DNA of 64,000 bases from JBJFCE01 sp051888775. Its GTDB lineage: Bacteria; Bacillota; Clostridia; Lachnospirales; Lachnospiraceae. Where the stretch lies: assembly GCA_051888775.1 (NCBI GenBank), contig JBJFCE010000050.1, positions 62,001 to 126,000 on the forward strand. Direction: 5' to 3'. Position 1 is the first letter of the stretch. Each line of letters starts with the position of its first letter. The translations under genes and the position numbers were made by a program. Below are positions 45,438 through 53,625 of the stretch, in pieces. Below the pieces are notes generated by a model. It saw only the letters and a program-made list of their open reading frames with translations. It ran no database searches and was not told where the DNA came from.

Positions 45438-45638
45438 GGCGATTGCGAAGCTCTGTCCGTAAAGCAGAACCGATGCTGATAAACCTATCGGTGACCGGCA
45501 CGCTTTCGCTACACCTCGTCCGTAACGGTACATAAGGTGCCAAAATACGGCACCTAAGTACCGACGGACTCACAGTACCGGTCACCGATAGGTTTATCAG
45601 CATCAATTCCGCTTTACGGACAGAGTTTCGCAATCGCC
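45438..45638 (-). repeat. Variable-arm palindromic element P3 (class I, core reads on minus)
   Basis: Arms 45438-45498 and 45578-45638, 61 bases with four mismatches; core 45499-45577 with the GTCCGT/ACGGAC, CGGTAC/GTACCG and AGGTGCC/GGCACCT helices. Arm sequence differs from P1, P4 and P5 except for the outer GCGAAACTCTGTC segment. It lies between two minus-strand glycosyltransferase genes with the core in the sense of transcription, starting 32 bases upstream of the 44711-45406 gene start and ending nine bases before the 45647 stop. Confidence 0.93.
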
Positions 45639-45646
45639 TATTGTTC

Positions 45647-46381
45647 CTACAGAAACTGTCTGAGCACCCGCAGAATCCTGCAAAAATCCGTAAACCATGC
45701 AAAGGATACCTTATTCTCCTTTAACGCGCGGTGTCCTTCTTTTAAAGACAACAGGTAAGAAGACAGACTTTGATTACTTGTCCCGCCATAGGACATGTGA
45801 ATCAGTACCTCCGGAATATATGCCAACGTTACCCTGTGATCCTTCAGGATGCGGACCATAAATTCATAATCCGCAGACACCTTATAATCATCCTTATAGT
45901 ATCCGTATGTTTCATATACCTCTCTGCGCAGATACAGCGTGGGATGTCCCGGCATCCATCCGGTCCTTAAATTGCCCTGCCCCTGACGCCATTTCCTGAC
46001 AACTTTTCCGTCCTTCCGGTAATCCAGATCGGCATGCACACCGTCCGTTCCCTCTTTCTCAATCGCCGTAACCAGCTTGGTGATCACATCCGGTCCCGTA
46101 TACTCATCAAAGCAACAGCCGATCACATCACCGGTCGAAAGACGTATCCCCTTATTGATCGCATCATAAATCCCCTTATCCGGCTCTGACAGATAGTGAA
46201 AACGATCTCCAAAAATCTCTGCTGCCCTGGCAATGACCTCCGGTGTCCGGTCTGTCGAAGCACCGTCTATGATAATATATTCTATATTTTCATAATCCTG
46301 TTTCCAGACCTGTTCTACAACATGCTCCAGATGCTCCGCATCATTATATGTAGTTGTGATCACAGAAACCTTCAGACTCAT
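45647..46381 (-). CDS. Family 2 glycosyltransferase, WcaE-like
   Basis: 244 residues. KVSVITTTYNDAEHLEHVVE, IIDGASTDRTPEV, EPDKGIYDAINKGIRLSTGD, and GHPTLYLRREVYETYG follow WcaE-like enzymes. Where these usually have LNSDD, this one reads CCFDEY, so the metal-binding site is altered to FDE. ATG 46381 has GGAGG; the frame back to 46423 runs into a leader repeat. It is the first gene of the glycan locus on this side, with its own extended -10 promoter at 46453. Confidence 0.86.
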   Translation of the reverse strand: MSLKVSVITTTYNDAEHLEHVVEQVWKQDYENIEYIIIDGASTDRTPEVIARAAEIFGDRFHYLSEPDKGIYDAINKGIRLSTGDVIGCCFDEYTGPDVITKLVTAIEKEGTDGVHADLDYRKDGKVVRKWRQGQGNLRTGWMPGHPTLYLRREVYETYGYYKDDYKVSADYEFMVRILKDHRVTLAYIPEVLIHMSYGGTSNQSLSSYLLSLKEGHRALKENKVSFAWFTDFCRILRVLRQFL

Positions 46382-46406
46382 TTTTTCCTCCGTAGCGCTG
46401 TATATA

Positions 46407-46489
46407 AGTCCGCCATGCACCATTCGGGTGCCTGCCTACTCTGAATAAGGTCATTATATCAGCCCGCCATGCACCATTCGGGTGCCTGC
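46407..46489 (-). promoter_or_regulatory. Extended -10 promoter between two copies of a leader hairpin repeat
   Basis: Two 29-base direct repeats (46407-46435 and 46461-46489, one mismatch) flank an extended -10 TGA-TATAAT on the minus strand (46453-46461). Each repeat holds the hairpin GCACC-CGAAT-GGTGC. The downstream copy is in the mRNA leader of the WcaE-like gene. No convincing -35 is seen. The same hairpin occurs in the rffA leader at 8723-8744. Confidence 0.66.
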
Positions 46490-46519
46490 GGCACCCTCAT
46501 TCACGGGCTTCGCCCTATG

Positions 46520-46573
46520 GCTGTAGCCAAAGGCAAATCCGTCTGCAAGCAGTCGATTTGCCTCCGGCTACAG
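46520..46573. repeat. Inverted repeat upstream of the glycan locus
   Basis: Arms 46520-46539 and 46554-46573, 20 bases with two mismatches; the loop pairs further as CTGC/GCAG. It sits in the 717-base gap 46382-47098 together with the leader repeat, element P4 and the DUF3048 promoter; the remaining gap (about 46590-46675 and 46860-47020) is AT-rich with nothing else I can name. Confidence 0.8.
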
Positions 46574-46675
46574 CCGCATGGCTCATTGCTTACGCGTAAT
46601 ATCATACAACCAAATTGCCGCAGATGCAAACAATTATCATTTCTGTGCCTCCCGCATGCAATTTTTGGGGGTGTA

Positions 46676-46854
46676 AAACTCTGTCAGCAGGATAGAACCG
46701 GAGACCACAGACCAGCCGCAGTGGGCACTGGGAGTCCGTCGGTACTTAGGTGCCGTATTTTGGCACCTTATGTACCGTTACGGACGAGGTGTAGCGAAAG
46801 CGTGCCCACTGCGGCTGGTCTGTAGTCCCCGGTTCTATCCTGATGACAGAGTTT
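46676..46854 (+). repeat. Variable-arm palindromic element P4 (class I, core reads on plus)
   Basis: Arms 46676-46728 and 46802-46854, 53 bases with three mismatches. Core 46729-46801 is nearly identical to P3 and P5 and ends AGCGAAAGC, then GTGCCC begins the right arm. It lies between divergent genes (WcaE-like GT on minus, DUF3048 lipoprotein on plus), about 175 bases upstream of the DUF3048 promoter. Confidence 0.93.
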
Positions 46855-47027
46855 CGCAAATATCTTTCAACTTTTGGCAGCTTTTATACGTCAAATTCTA
46901 TGACAGCCGTTCACTCTGTAGAAACTTTTAGAGTGTAAGAACGTGTTACCAAATGAAGTATTTTTCCCACAGCGGAGAATCGCTTCAAAAAACTGCTTCA
47001 ACAATATGTATAATCTGTTAAAAAAAT

Positions 47028-47056
47028 GTGACAGATACTACATATTGTGCTATACT
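47028..47056 (+). promoter_or_regulatory. Promoter of the DUF3048 lipoprotein gene
   Basis: -35 GTGACA (47028-47033), 17-base spacer, TGC-TATACT extended -10 (47051-47056), 43 bases before the start codon. Confidence 0.75.
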
Positions 47057-47098
47057 GAATATATTAGTTGTTCTATTACTAAAAACGGAGGAAAATCA

Positions 47099-48247
47099 AT
47101 GAAAAAAGCAAACATCCTGCTTCTTGCATCGCTCACCTGTATGCTTGCACTGAGCGGTTGCGGAAAGAGCAATAACGATGGAAATACGCCTTCCGATGGC
47201 AGCAATGAAACACCCAATATTATTGTGGATGATACGGATCCGAGCAACAATGAGGATGCGGTTACACCAGAACCGGAAACTCCCACAGAGGAAGAAGAAA
47301 CACGGGAAGGATATGTACGCAGTGACCTGACAAACGAATGGATCGATGAATCTCTTGCAGATTCCAGACCGCTCGCCATCATGGTTCCGAATAATAAGAC
47401 TGCTCTTCCTCAGTACAATATCGGCAGTGCCGGCGTCGTTTACGAATGTCTTGCAGAAGGTAAGATCAGCCGTCTGCTGTGTATCTGGGATGACTGGCGC
47501 GATATGGATCGTATCGGAAATATCCGTTCCGCCCGTGCCTACTACGTATACTGGGCTCTGGAATGGGATCCGATCTTCTGTCACTTCGGACAGGTTCTGT
47601 ATGCCGATCCGATCTTAAATTCCGATGCCTGTGATCATCTTGACGGAAATAAGTGTCCTGAAGGTTATGGTTTCTACCGTGTCAGAGACGAGGGACGTAT
47701 TTACGAGCAGACCGCATATGCTGCAACCGATATGTTGGTCAAAGCCTGTGAATACTACGGCTTCAGCCTGACACATACCGAGTATTATACTCCAAACCAC
47801 TGGTCCTTTGCTTCCGAATCCAATCCGGAAGAATTAACCGGTTACAGTGATGCATTTAAATGTACCTATATTGATTGCGCAAAGGCTTATCCGAATGATA
47901 CACCTTATTTTGAATACAACGAAGAAGACGGTTTATATTACCGTTATCACTTCGGCGAGCCGCATATGGATGCCGCTACCGATACACAGCTCGCATTCAA
48001 GAATGTTCTGATCCAGTATTGTGATTACACGGTTCTGGACGAATATGATCATCTGCAATATGCAATCAATTCCAGTAACAGCGGCTACTATATCACCAAC
48101 GGTATGGCCATTCCCGTAACCTGGTCCAAAGCAGGTGACCTTGCCGCTACCAAGTTCTATGATTCCAACGGCAATGAAATCCAGTTGAATACCGGCAAAA
48201 CCATGGTATGTGTTGTGGGTTCCAATACCACCGTAACATTAGAGTAG
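47099..48247 (+). CDS. DUF3048-domain lipoprotein (YerB-like)
   Basis: 382 residues. Signal peptide of a lipoprotein: MKKANILLLASLTCMLALSGCGK, with the lipobox cysteine at 21, then a low-complexity acidic linker (about 25-70) and the DUF3048 domain: RPLAIMVPNNKTALPQYNIG, RLLCIWDDWRDMDRIGNIRSAR and a C-terminal beta-rich part. The family is extracytoplasmic and of unknown function. ATG 47099 has GGAGG; the frame back to 46943 runs through non-coding sequence. Has its own promoter and a terminator. Confidence 0.93.
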   Translation: MKKANILLLASLTCMLALSGCGKSNNDGNTPSDGSNETPNIIVDDTDPSNNEDAVTPEPETPTEEEETREGYVRSDLTNEWIDESLADSRPLAIMVPNNKTALPQYNIGSAGVVYECLAEGKISRLLCIWDDWRDMDRIGNIRSARAYYVYWALEWDPIFCHFGQVLYADPILNSDACDHLDGNKCPEGYGFYRVRDEGRIYEQTAYAATDMLVKACEYYGFSLTHTEYYTPNHWSFASESNPEELTGYSDAFKCTYIDCAKAYPNDTPYFEYNEEDGLYYRYHFGEPHMDAATDTQLAFKNVLIQYCDYTVLDEYDHLQYAINSSNSGYYITNGMAIPVTWSKAGDLAATKFYDSNGNEIQLNTGKTMVCVVGSNTTVTLE

Positions 48248-48269
48248 ACTTCATCAATACAGATGATTG

Positions 48270-48314
48270 AAAAACTCCGACTTCCATCTGACCAGATGGA
48301 AATCGGAGTTTTTT
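48270..48314. terminator. Bidirectional intrinsic terminator between convergent genes
   Basis: Stem ACTCCGA/TCGGAGT plus TTCCATCTG/AGATGGAA (48275-48310), with AAAA on one side and a TTTTTT run on the other. Serves the DUF3048 gene on plus and the DUF2142 gene on minus. Confidence 0.93.
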
Positions 48315-48322
48315 CATACTGC

Positions 48323-50908
48323 TTATAAGTACCATTGCCTGATTCCGACAAGATAGCTGCAACAGAACAGGATCAGCGTAGCTGCACCAAATAAAAGCTT
48401 ATAATAGGATTCTTCTTTCCACTTCCAATGAATTCTGCTGTTCATCAGACACATCCCAACCGGAAGAAACAGCGGTGCAAAATATCGATTCTGCACACCT
48501 TCAATACTCTGACTGCCCACCACATTAAAGGACAGATACAGCACGGTCCAAATAACTGCCGTCATTCCTATTACCATCAGGATCGTGACAATTCTGAATC
48601 GTGTGCCGATTCCGCCGCGCTTTTCCTCTCTCGGACTGATCAATGCCGCCATTCCCCAGACAGCAAACCATAGCCAGGTGAAGATCGTTCCGGGCGTTCC
48701 CATATAGCCGTACATGTGGAATGCATTTTCTCCGGAAAACCATTCATAAATTCTGATAAACATCGAAGAAAGCAACAATTTTAAATAGGCAAACGGCTGA
48801 CTCAGAATATATTGGATCTGCGCCAGCATACCGGTTCCTTCCACACGTTTATCTCCGGCATTGGCTACGGTCTCTGCCGCCGATGCACCCGAATAAGACG
48901 GAGATACTACCTCATACAGCATTGCACAGCACAAAATCACCAACAGCACCTTAAAAATGACCGCTCGCTTTTTGGACGGAAACTTTCGGTATCCCAAAAA
49001 CAGCAACAGCAATGCCATAATGATATAGATCTGTTTAGAATAGCTTCCCACGATAAAGCAGGACAGCATTGCAAGCATGTGCCCCGGCGTGATTTTTCGT
49101 TCCGGCTCCAGTAATTCGTTCATGACTAATACCATGGCAAGCAGCAAGAAGCAATTCACAAATGCATCATAAGAAAACTGGGATGCCAGAAATATACTAT
49201 TTGGCATCAATGCAATCACCGCTACCAGCGCTTTCCCTTTTTGGGCTACCCGTATGGCAATTGCACAAACCACGGTATAGAGTAACAGATTACCGAATTT
49301 GCTTAAAGAAAGCATTCCCGCAAAAGGCAGCCGCAGCGACCGCCCGATCGCCATAAATACTGCCATAGGAAGGTACGCTCTCTGATTATAGCTGATCATC
49401 TTTGAAGTATAAAAGATTCCTGCCGTCTCATAATCATGGATGCTTTCCAGATAAGCTGCAACATCCTTTCGTTCCCATAGATTATCGAATACAGGCACCG
49501 TCAAGGTCTTGCAGGCCAGTACAGCATCCGTATCATATACCTTGCTGATATAGGACAGATTCCACACCTGAGCAATATGTGTCTGTTCATCATAGGAAAT
49601 TTGATTTGTTCCCGTGATCAGGATCAGCATACCACCGGTCAGAAGGCAGATAACCGCAAATACTATTTCCAATCTCCTTGTAAAGCTACAATGCCCTATC
49701 ACGAAATAAGCACACAAACCGAATGCACTCAGCCAGAACAGAAAACGAATTCCGTTCCACTCAACAAAATCCGATGCTGTCGCACTCCATTCTCCGCATT
49801 CCTGCGTAAGACACCGAATGACGATATTGCTGCCGCTCTCTCTTATATTGCATACACACCTGTCCAGCCTTGCATCCACAGTTTCGTTTTGACTCGTCAC
49901 CAGAATCCCGTTTTGGTCATAGATCTCCACGCAAAATTCCGTGTCCTCTTCAAAGGTGCCCTCCAGTGTCAGCGTCTTGATATACCCTGTTTCTCCAAAG
50001 GAAAGCTCTGCCGTATCTTCCGCTGTCTGTACAGTCTCTGAATAGGCTCCCTCTCTCAGGACTCTGCCATTACAGATTAGCAATTCCGTCAATACACTCA
50101 AAAAAAGCACTGTCACGATCGCGACTGCAACACGAACCGCCTTTGAATGCCAACGTGATTCTTTTGTTACGGTCTCTCCCGTATCTTCCAGTCTTCTATT
50201 TTCTTCCTGCTTCCTATTTTCTTCAAGCTTTCTATTTTCTTCCAGTTTCTTCCTTCCTGTCATAAAAAGTGCCGTCGCACTCAGTAACAGGAACATCATC
50301 TTTGCATCAAAGACAAGCGGATAGGTTTTCTTCACCGAGGCATAGTACATCAGCAGATCCCCGTTCACCGTCTCACCGTTGACCAGAGTCTTACTGTTAT
50401 CTGCCATTTTACTTCCCATGATGATCTGCGGTAATTGTGCTTCCGTTCCCGTAGGAAGATATCTCACGGTAAATACCAGTGCTCCGCTCAGTTCCCCGCT
50501 GTTTGGAATCTCAGCATACACATACGCTTCTCTCAGCCGGTCATCCAGCTTCACCTGCGCCCCTCCGATATAGGACTCCTCCCCCGGAAAACCTTCCTCA
50601 TGCCATGCTTCTATCAGGATGCTTCCCTCAGGATAGCACTCACTTCCCCAGTCCAAACACGGCTGTATCCCGCATATCGTCTTTCCATGGACATCCAGAT
50701 AGTAGGTAATAACCGTATCTTCGGTCAGCTCTATACCTGTTTTTTCTTCCTCTTTCTCCAGAACAACATGCTGCTTTGTAATATCATAGGCAAGCTTTGG
50801 GTAACAGTAGCTTAAAATGATCAGCAGACCGAAACAGGCAGCCATTGCCCATACGATCATATACCCCCATTTATGAAAAAATTCGTTCCATTTCTCCCGC
50901 TTTCTCAT
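48323..50908 (-). CDS. DUF2142-family polytopic membrane protein
   Basis: 861 residues. One helix near the N-terminus, an extracytoplasmic beta-rich domain (about 50-200), a second helix and outer domain (about 240-390), then about ten helices. SYDEQTHIAQVWNLSYISKVYD after a helix is the DUF2142 (PF09913) signature, a family linked to GT-C glycosyltransferases. A short lysine/glutamate-rich repeat (KLEENRKLEENRKQEENRR, about 222-240) precedes the second helix. ATG 50908 has GAGGG upstream. Located beside, not inside, the glycan locus; it may decorate a wall glycan. Specific function unknown. Confidence 0.83.
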   Translation of the reverse strand: MRKREKWNEFFHKWGYMIVWAMAACFGLLIILSYCYPKLAYDITKQHVVLEKEEEKTGIELTEDTVITYYLDVHGKTICGIQPCLDWGSECYPEGSILIEAWHEEGFPGEESYIGGAQVKLDDRLREAYVYAEIPNSGELSGALVFTVRYLPTGTEAQLPQIIMGSKMADNSKTLVNGETVNGDLLMYYASVKKTYPLVFDAKMMFLLLSATALFMTGRKKLEENRKLEENRKQEENRRLEDTGETVTKESRWHSKAVRVAVAIVTVLFLSVLTELLICNGRVLREGAYSETVQTAEDTAELSFGETGYIKTLTLEGTFEEDTEFCVEIYDQNGILVTSQNETVDARLDRCVCNIRESGSNIVIRCLTQECGEWSATASDFVEWNGIRFLFWLSAFGLCAYFVIGHCSFTRRLEIVFAVICLLTGGMLILITGTNQISYDEQTHIAQVWNLSYISKVYDTDAVLACKTLTVPVFDNLWERKDVAAYLESIHDYETAGIFYTSKMISYNQRAYLPMAVFMAIGRSLRLPFAGMLSLSKFGNLLLYTVVCAIAIRVAQKGKALVAVIALMPNSIFLASQFSYDAFVNCFLLLAMVLVMNELLEPERKITPGHMLAMLSCFIVGSYSKQIYIIMALLLLFLGYRKFPSKKRAVIFKVLLVILCCAMLYEVVSPSYSGASAAETVANAGDKRVEGTGMLAQIQYILSQPFAYLKLLLSSMFIRIYEWFSGENAFHMYGYMGTPGTIFTWLWFAVWGMAALISPREEKRGGIGTRFRIVTILMVIGMTAVIWTVLYLSFNVVGSQSIEGVQNRYFAPLFLPVGMCLMNSRIHWKWKEESYYKLLFGAATLILFCCSYLVGIRQWYL

Positions 50909-50940
50909 GTGTCCCTCTATTCTCATCAGAAATATATTGC

Positions 50941-50978
50941 AAAACGAGCGCCGGAAAGTATTCCCGCTTTCCGGCACT
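50941..50978 (-). terminator. Intrinsic terminator of leuA
   Basis: Minus strand: 12-bp stem with one G-T pair, GCCGGAAAG/CTTTCCGGC at its core (50950-50975), eight-base loop, then CGTTTTGC. Begins about eleven bases after the leuA stop. Confidence 0.82.
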
Positions 50979-50988
50979 CATAGATGCA

Positions 50989-52668
50989 CTATTTTGTTCC
51001 AAGTCCTAAGCGATTGATTGCAGAGAAAATAGCACGTACGGATGCACGTGTAATATTGGAGCTGACACCGACACCGTAGGTGACTCTGCCGTCTTCGGAA
51101 TTTAACAGATGAATATATGCGGCAGCCTGCGAATTGGATCCGCTCTGCAAAGCATGCTCCTCATAATCCAGAATCTTGACCGAGATTCCGAGATTCTCCT
51201 GCAAACCTCTCTGAACCGCATCCAACGGTCCGTTTCCGACAGCCGTATAGGATTTTTCCTGACCATGATCCGTATAAACAACAGTAACCTTTGTATCAAA
51301 CTGAGAATCGGTCTCTCCGCTTAAGTCATCTACTTTCAGCTTGCGGAAATGAATCGGCTCCTTCTGATCGAGGTATTCTTTGCGGAAGCAATCCATGATC
51401 AGATCAGGTGAAACCTCACCCTGCTTTTCGGAAATCGCCTGAATCACATTCGCGAACTCACGCTGCATACTCTTTGGCAGCTTAAAGCCAAAGTAAGTAT
51501 CCATGACAAACGCAACGCCGCCCTTACCGGACTGGGAATTGATACGTACGATCGGCTCATACTCTCTTCCGATATCCGCAGGATCGATCGGCAGATAAGG
51601 CACCTGCCAATGCTCGCTGTTACGCTCACGCATTGCCTTGACACCTTTGTTGATCGCATCCTGATGAGATCCCGAAAATGCGGTAAATACCAGCTTTCCG
51701 GCATACGGATGTCTCGGGTGGATCGGAATCTTGCAGCATCTTTCATAAATTTCAATAATCTCATTGATATGCTCAATATTTAACTCCGGATTGATTCCCT
51801 GAGAAAACATGTTATATGCTACGGTCAGAACATCCACATTACCGGTTCTTTCCCCGTTTCCGAACAGTGTTCCTTCCACACGGTCTGCTCCTGCCAAAAG
51901 TGCCAGCTCGGTTGCGGCAACGCCTGTTCCTCTGTCGTTATGAGGATGCACACTTAAAATAATACTCTCGCGGTTCTTAAAATGCTTATTCATCCACTCG
52001 ATCTGATCCGCATATACATTCGGTGTATTCATTTCTACCGTAGACGGCAGATTGATGATCATCGGGTTCTCTTTAGTCGGTCCCCAGGTATCCTGTACTG
52101 CCGTACAAATTTCTAATGCAAAATCAAGTTCTGTTCCGGTAAAGCTCTCCGGAGAATACTCCAGAATAATCTTACCCGGAAAATCTTTCGCATACTCTTT
52201 TACCCACTTTGTTCCCTGTACCGCAATCTCAATGATCTGCTCGCGGTTCATTCCGAACACGACATCTCTCTGTAATGTAGAGGTCGAATTATAAATATGT
52301 ACAACTGCCTGCTTGCATCCCTGAATCGACTCAAAGGTACGGGCAATCTGCTCCTCACGGCACTGAGTTAATACCTGTACTCTGACATCATCCGGAATCA
52401 TTCTGCGCTCTACAAGCTGGCGCAGGAAATCATATTCAATCTGGCTCGCTGCCGGAAATCCGATCTCAATCTCCTTAAAGCCGAGTTTGATTAGGTACTG
52501 AAACATCTCTATCTTCTCATCTACGACCATAGGATCGATCAACGCCTGATTGCCGTCACGTAGATCGACGCTACACCAGATGGGTGCTTTTTCGATTTCT
52601 TTTCCGGGCCATTCACGCTCCGGATAGTTTACTACGGGGTTCCTTGTGTAACGCTTGTAGTTCAACAT
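50989..52668 (-). CDS. leuA: 2-isopropylmalate synthase (LeuA2 type)
   Basis: 559 residues. The DRE-TIM barrel has WCSVDLRDGNQALIDPM at 31-47 and the metal-binding HPHNDRG near 240; a C-terminal regulatory LeuA dimer domain (about 430-555) ends in VGVSSNITRASVRAIFSAINR. Length and the opening MLNYKRYTRNPVVNYPEREW fit the longer LeuA2 subgroup. It condenses acetyl-CoA and 2-ketoisovalerate, first step of leucine synthesis. Strong AAAAGGAG site. Palindromic element P5 lies in its leader. Stands alone here without leuBCD. Confidence 0.96.
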   Translation of the reverse strand: MLNYKRYTRNPVVNYPEREWPGKEIEKAPIWCSVDLRDGNQALIDPMVVDEKIEMFQYLIKLGFKEIEIGFPAASQIEYDFLRQLVERRMIPDDVRVQVLTQCREEQIARTFESIQGCKQAVVHIYNSTSTLQRDVVFGMNREQIIEIAVQGTKWVKEYAKDFPGKIILEYSPESFTGTELDFALEICTAVQDTWGPTKENPMIINLPSTVEMNTPNVYADQIEWMNKHFKNRESIILSVHPHNDRGTGVAATELALLAGADRVEGTLFGNGERTGNVDVLTVAYNMFSQGINPELNIEHINEIIEIYERCCKIPIHPRHPYAGKLVFTAFSGSHQDAINKGVKAMRERNSEHWQVPYLPIDPADIGREYEPIVRINSQSGKGGVAFVMDTYFGFKLPKSMQREFANVIQAISEKQGEVSPDLIMDCFRKEYLDQKEPIHFRKLKVDDLSGETDSQFDTKVTVVYTDHGQEKSYTAVGNGPLDAVQRGLQENLGISVKILDYEEHALQSGSNSQAAAYIHLLNSEDGRVTYGVGVSSNITRASVRAIFSAINRLGLGTK

Positions 52669-52697
52669 ATTCCTGTCTCCTTTTCAGATTTATTTTC

Positions 52698-52904
52698 CCA
52701 GGCGTTTATCAAACTCTGTCAGACGGATGCAACAGCTGCCCATATACCTGTCAGTGGCGGGCACGCTTTCGCTACACCTCGTCCGTAACGGTACGTAAGG
52801 TGCCAAAATACGGCACCTAAGTGCCGACGGACTCCCAGTACCCGCCAATGACAGGTATATGGGCAGCTGCGGTATCCGTCTGACAGAGTTTGATAAACGC
52901 CTGG
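52698..52904 (-). repeat. Variable-arm palindromic element P5 (class I, core reads on minus)
   Basis: Arms 52698-52761 and 52841-52904, 64 bases with four mismatches, the longest of the set. Core 52762-52840; the middle helix is CGGCAC/GTACCG with one mismatch. It begins 30 bases upstream of the leuA start with the core in the sense of leuA and fills most of the 332-base gap to ptsH; the remainder is the ptsH terminator and a short GTGAA/TTCAC hairpin near 52935-52953. No T-box or attenuator peptide is visible. Confidence 0.93.
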
Positions 52905-52958
52905 TTATTGTTTTCACCAAGAACAATGTCTTGATGTGAAAGCCACGCTTCACGCAAA

Positions 52959-52986
52959 ATCAGCCCGAATATTCATTCGGGCTGAC
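52959..52986 (-). terminator. Intrinsic terminator of ptsH
   Basis: CAGCCCGAAT/ATTCGGGCTG arms (52961-52984) with a four-base loop, then ATTTTGCG on the minus strand, 15 bases after the ptsH stop. Confidence 0.9.
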
Positions 52987-53000
52987 GGTTTCAAAAGTCT

Positions 53001-53264
53001 TTATTCTCCGAGACCACTTTCAATTGCACTGACCAGAGCTTGTAATGCTTCATTCTCATCCTCGCCCTCGCAGGTAAACTCGATCTCATCACCACATTTG
53101 ACACAGGCACCAAGAACGCTTAATACGCTCTTTGCATTTGCTGTGTTCTCCCGAAATGTAAAGGTTATCAAAGATTTAAACTGCATAGCCTCCTTACATA
53201 GGATGCCTGCCGGTCTTAGATGTAGTCCTGTTGGATTTTTGATAGTTACCTTCTGACTTACCAT
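53001..53264 (-). CDS. ptsH: Phosphocarrier protein HPr
   Basis: 87 residues, the normal HPr length. NPTGLHLRPAG carries the phosphorylated His15 and NAKSVLSVLGA carries Ser46, the HPr-kinase site. It passes phosphate from enzyme I to PTS sugar transporters and, as HPr(Ser-P), takes part in carbon catabolite control. Ser46 context argues for HPr itself over Crh, which lacks His15. GGAGG site. Its own promoter and terminator make it monocistronic. Confidence 0.95.
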   Translation of the reverse strand: MVSQKVTIKNPTGLHLRPAGILCKEAMQFKSLITFTFRENTANAKSVLSVLGACVKCGDEIEFTCEGEDENEALQALVSAIESGLGE

Positions 53265-53350
53265 AACTATACCTCCGTTTTCTGGTTACCATAATAAAAA
53301 TATCTTCTCTTATGTAATCGGTTGAACCCCCAATTCATCCCGATATATTC

Positions 53351-53379
53351 AGTATACCATTATAGGCTGACATTCTCAA
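53351..53379 (-). promoter_or_regulatory. ptsH promoter
   Basis: Minus strand: -35 TTGAGA (53374-53379), 17 bases, TGG-TATACT extended -10 (53351-53356). Leader of about 80 bases. The gap 53265-53625 holds this promoter and element P6, and otherwise AT-rich sequence. Confidence 0.78.
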
Positions 53380-53424
53380 GCACTTTACCAACTTTTCATT
53401 TTTACGTTGGAAGCATGCCGCTTA

Positions 53425-53574
53425 AGAAGGAGCCGGAAGGGTATGATTGTGTATCCGGCGGCCCTTTGAAAACGCCGGTACTTAGCGAGGTATTGTCGAG
53501 CTTAGTACCGCTGCGTTTGAAACGGAGCGAGAGCGTGCCAACGGATACACAATCATACCCTTTGGGCTCCTTCT
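53425..53574 (+). repeat. Variable-arm palindromic element P6 (class II, core reads on plus)
   Basis: Arms 53425-53457 and 53542-53574, 33 bases with two mismatches; core 53458-53541 with AAACGC/GCGTTT and CGGTAC/GTACCG helices and the AGCGAGAGCGTGCC tail. The arms share 27 or more bases with P2, unlike the class I copies, whose arms differ. The right inner arm has diverged (CCAACGG in place of CCGCCGG). It lies between the glmM stop and the ptsH promoter. Confidence 0.92.
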
Positions 53575-53625
53575 AAAACCACATGCTCACCACGATCATA
53601 CTGATATACCTGCCTACATTACTGC

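Noticed and set aside
45438..45638. Palindromic elements as retron-type RNA or REP/IS200-like elements
   Set aside because: No reverse transcriptase or Y1 transposase is encoded in the window; arms vary between copies, which such elements do not usually show. Distant mobilisation cannot be excluded.
46407..46489. Direct repeats that might be a small CRISPR array
   Set aside because: Only two repeat units, one mismatch, a promoter in the spacer and no cas genes in the window.
52698..52904. T-box riboswitch upstream of leuA
   Set aside because: The GTACCG-containing core is superficially like a T-box, but the conserved T-box sequence and specifier stem are absent, and the same core occurs in five non-amino-acid contexts.
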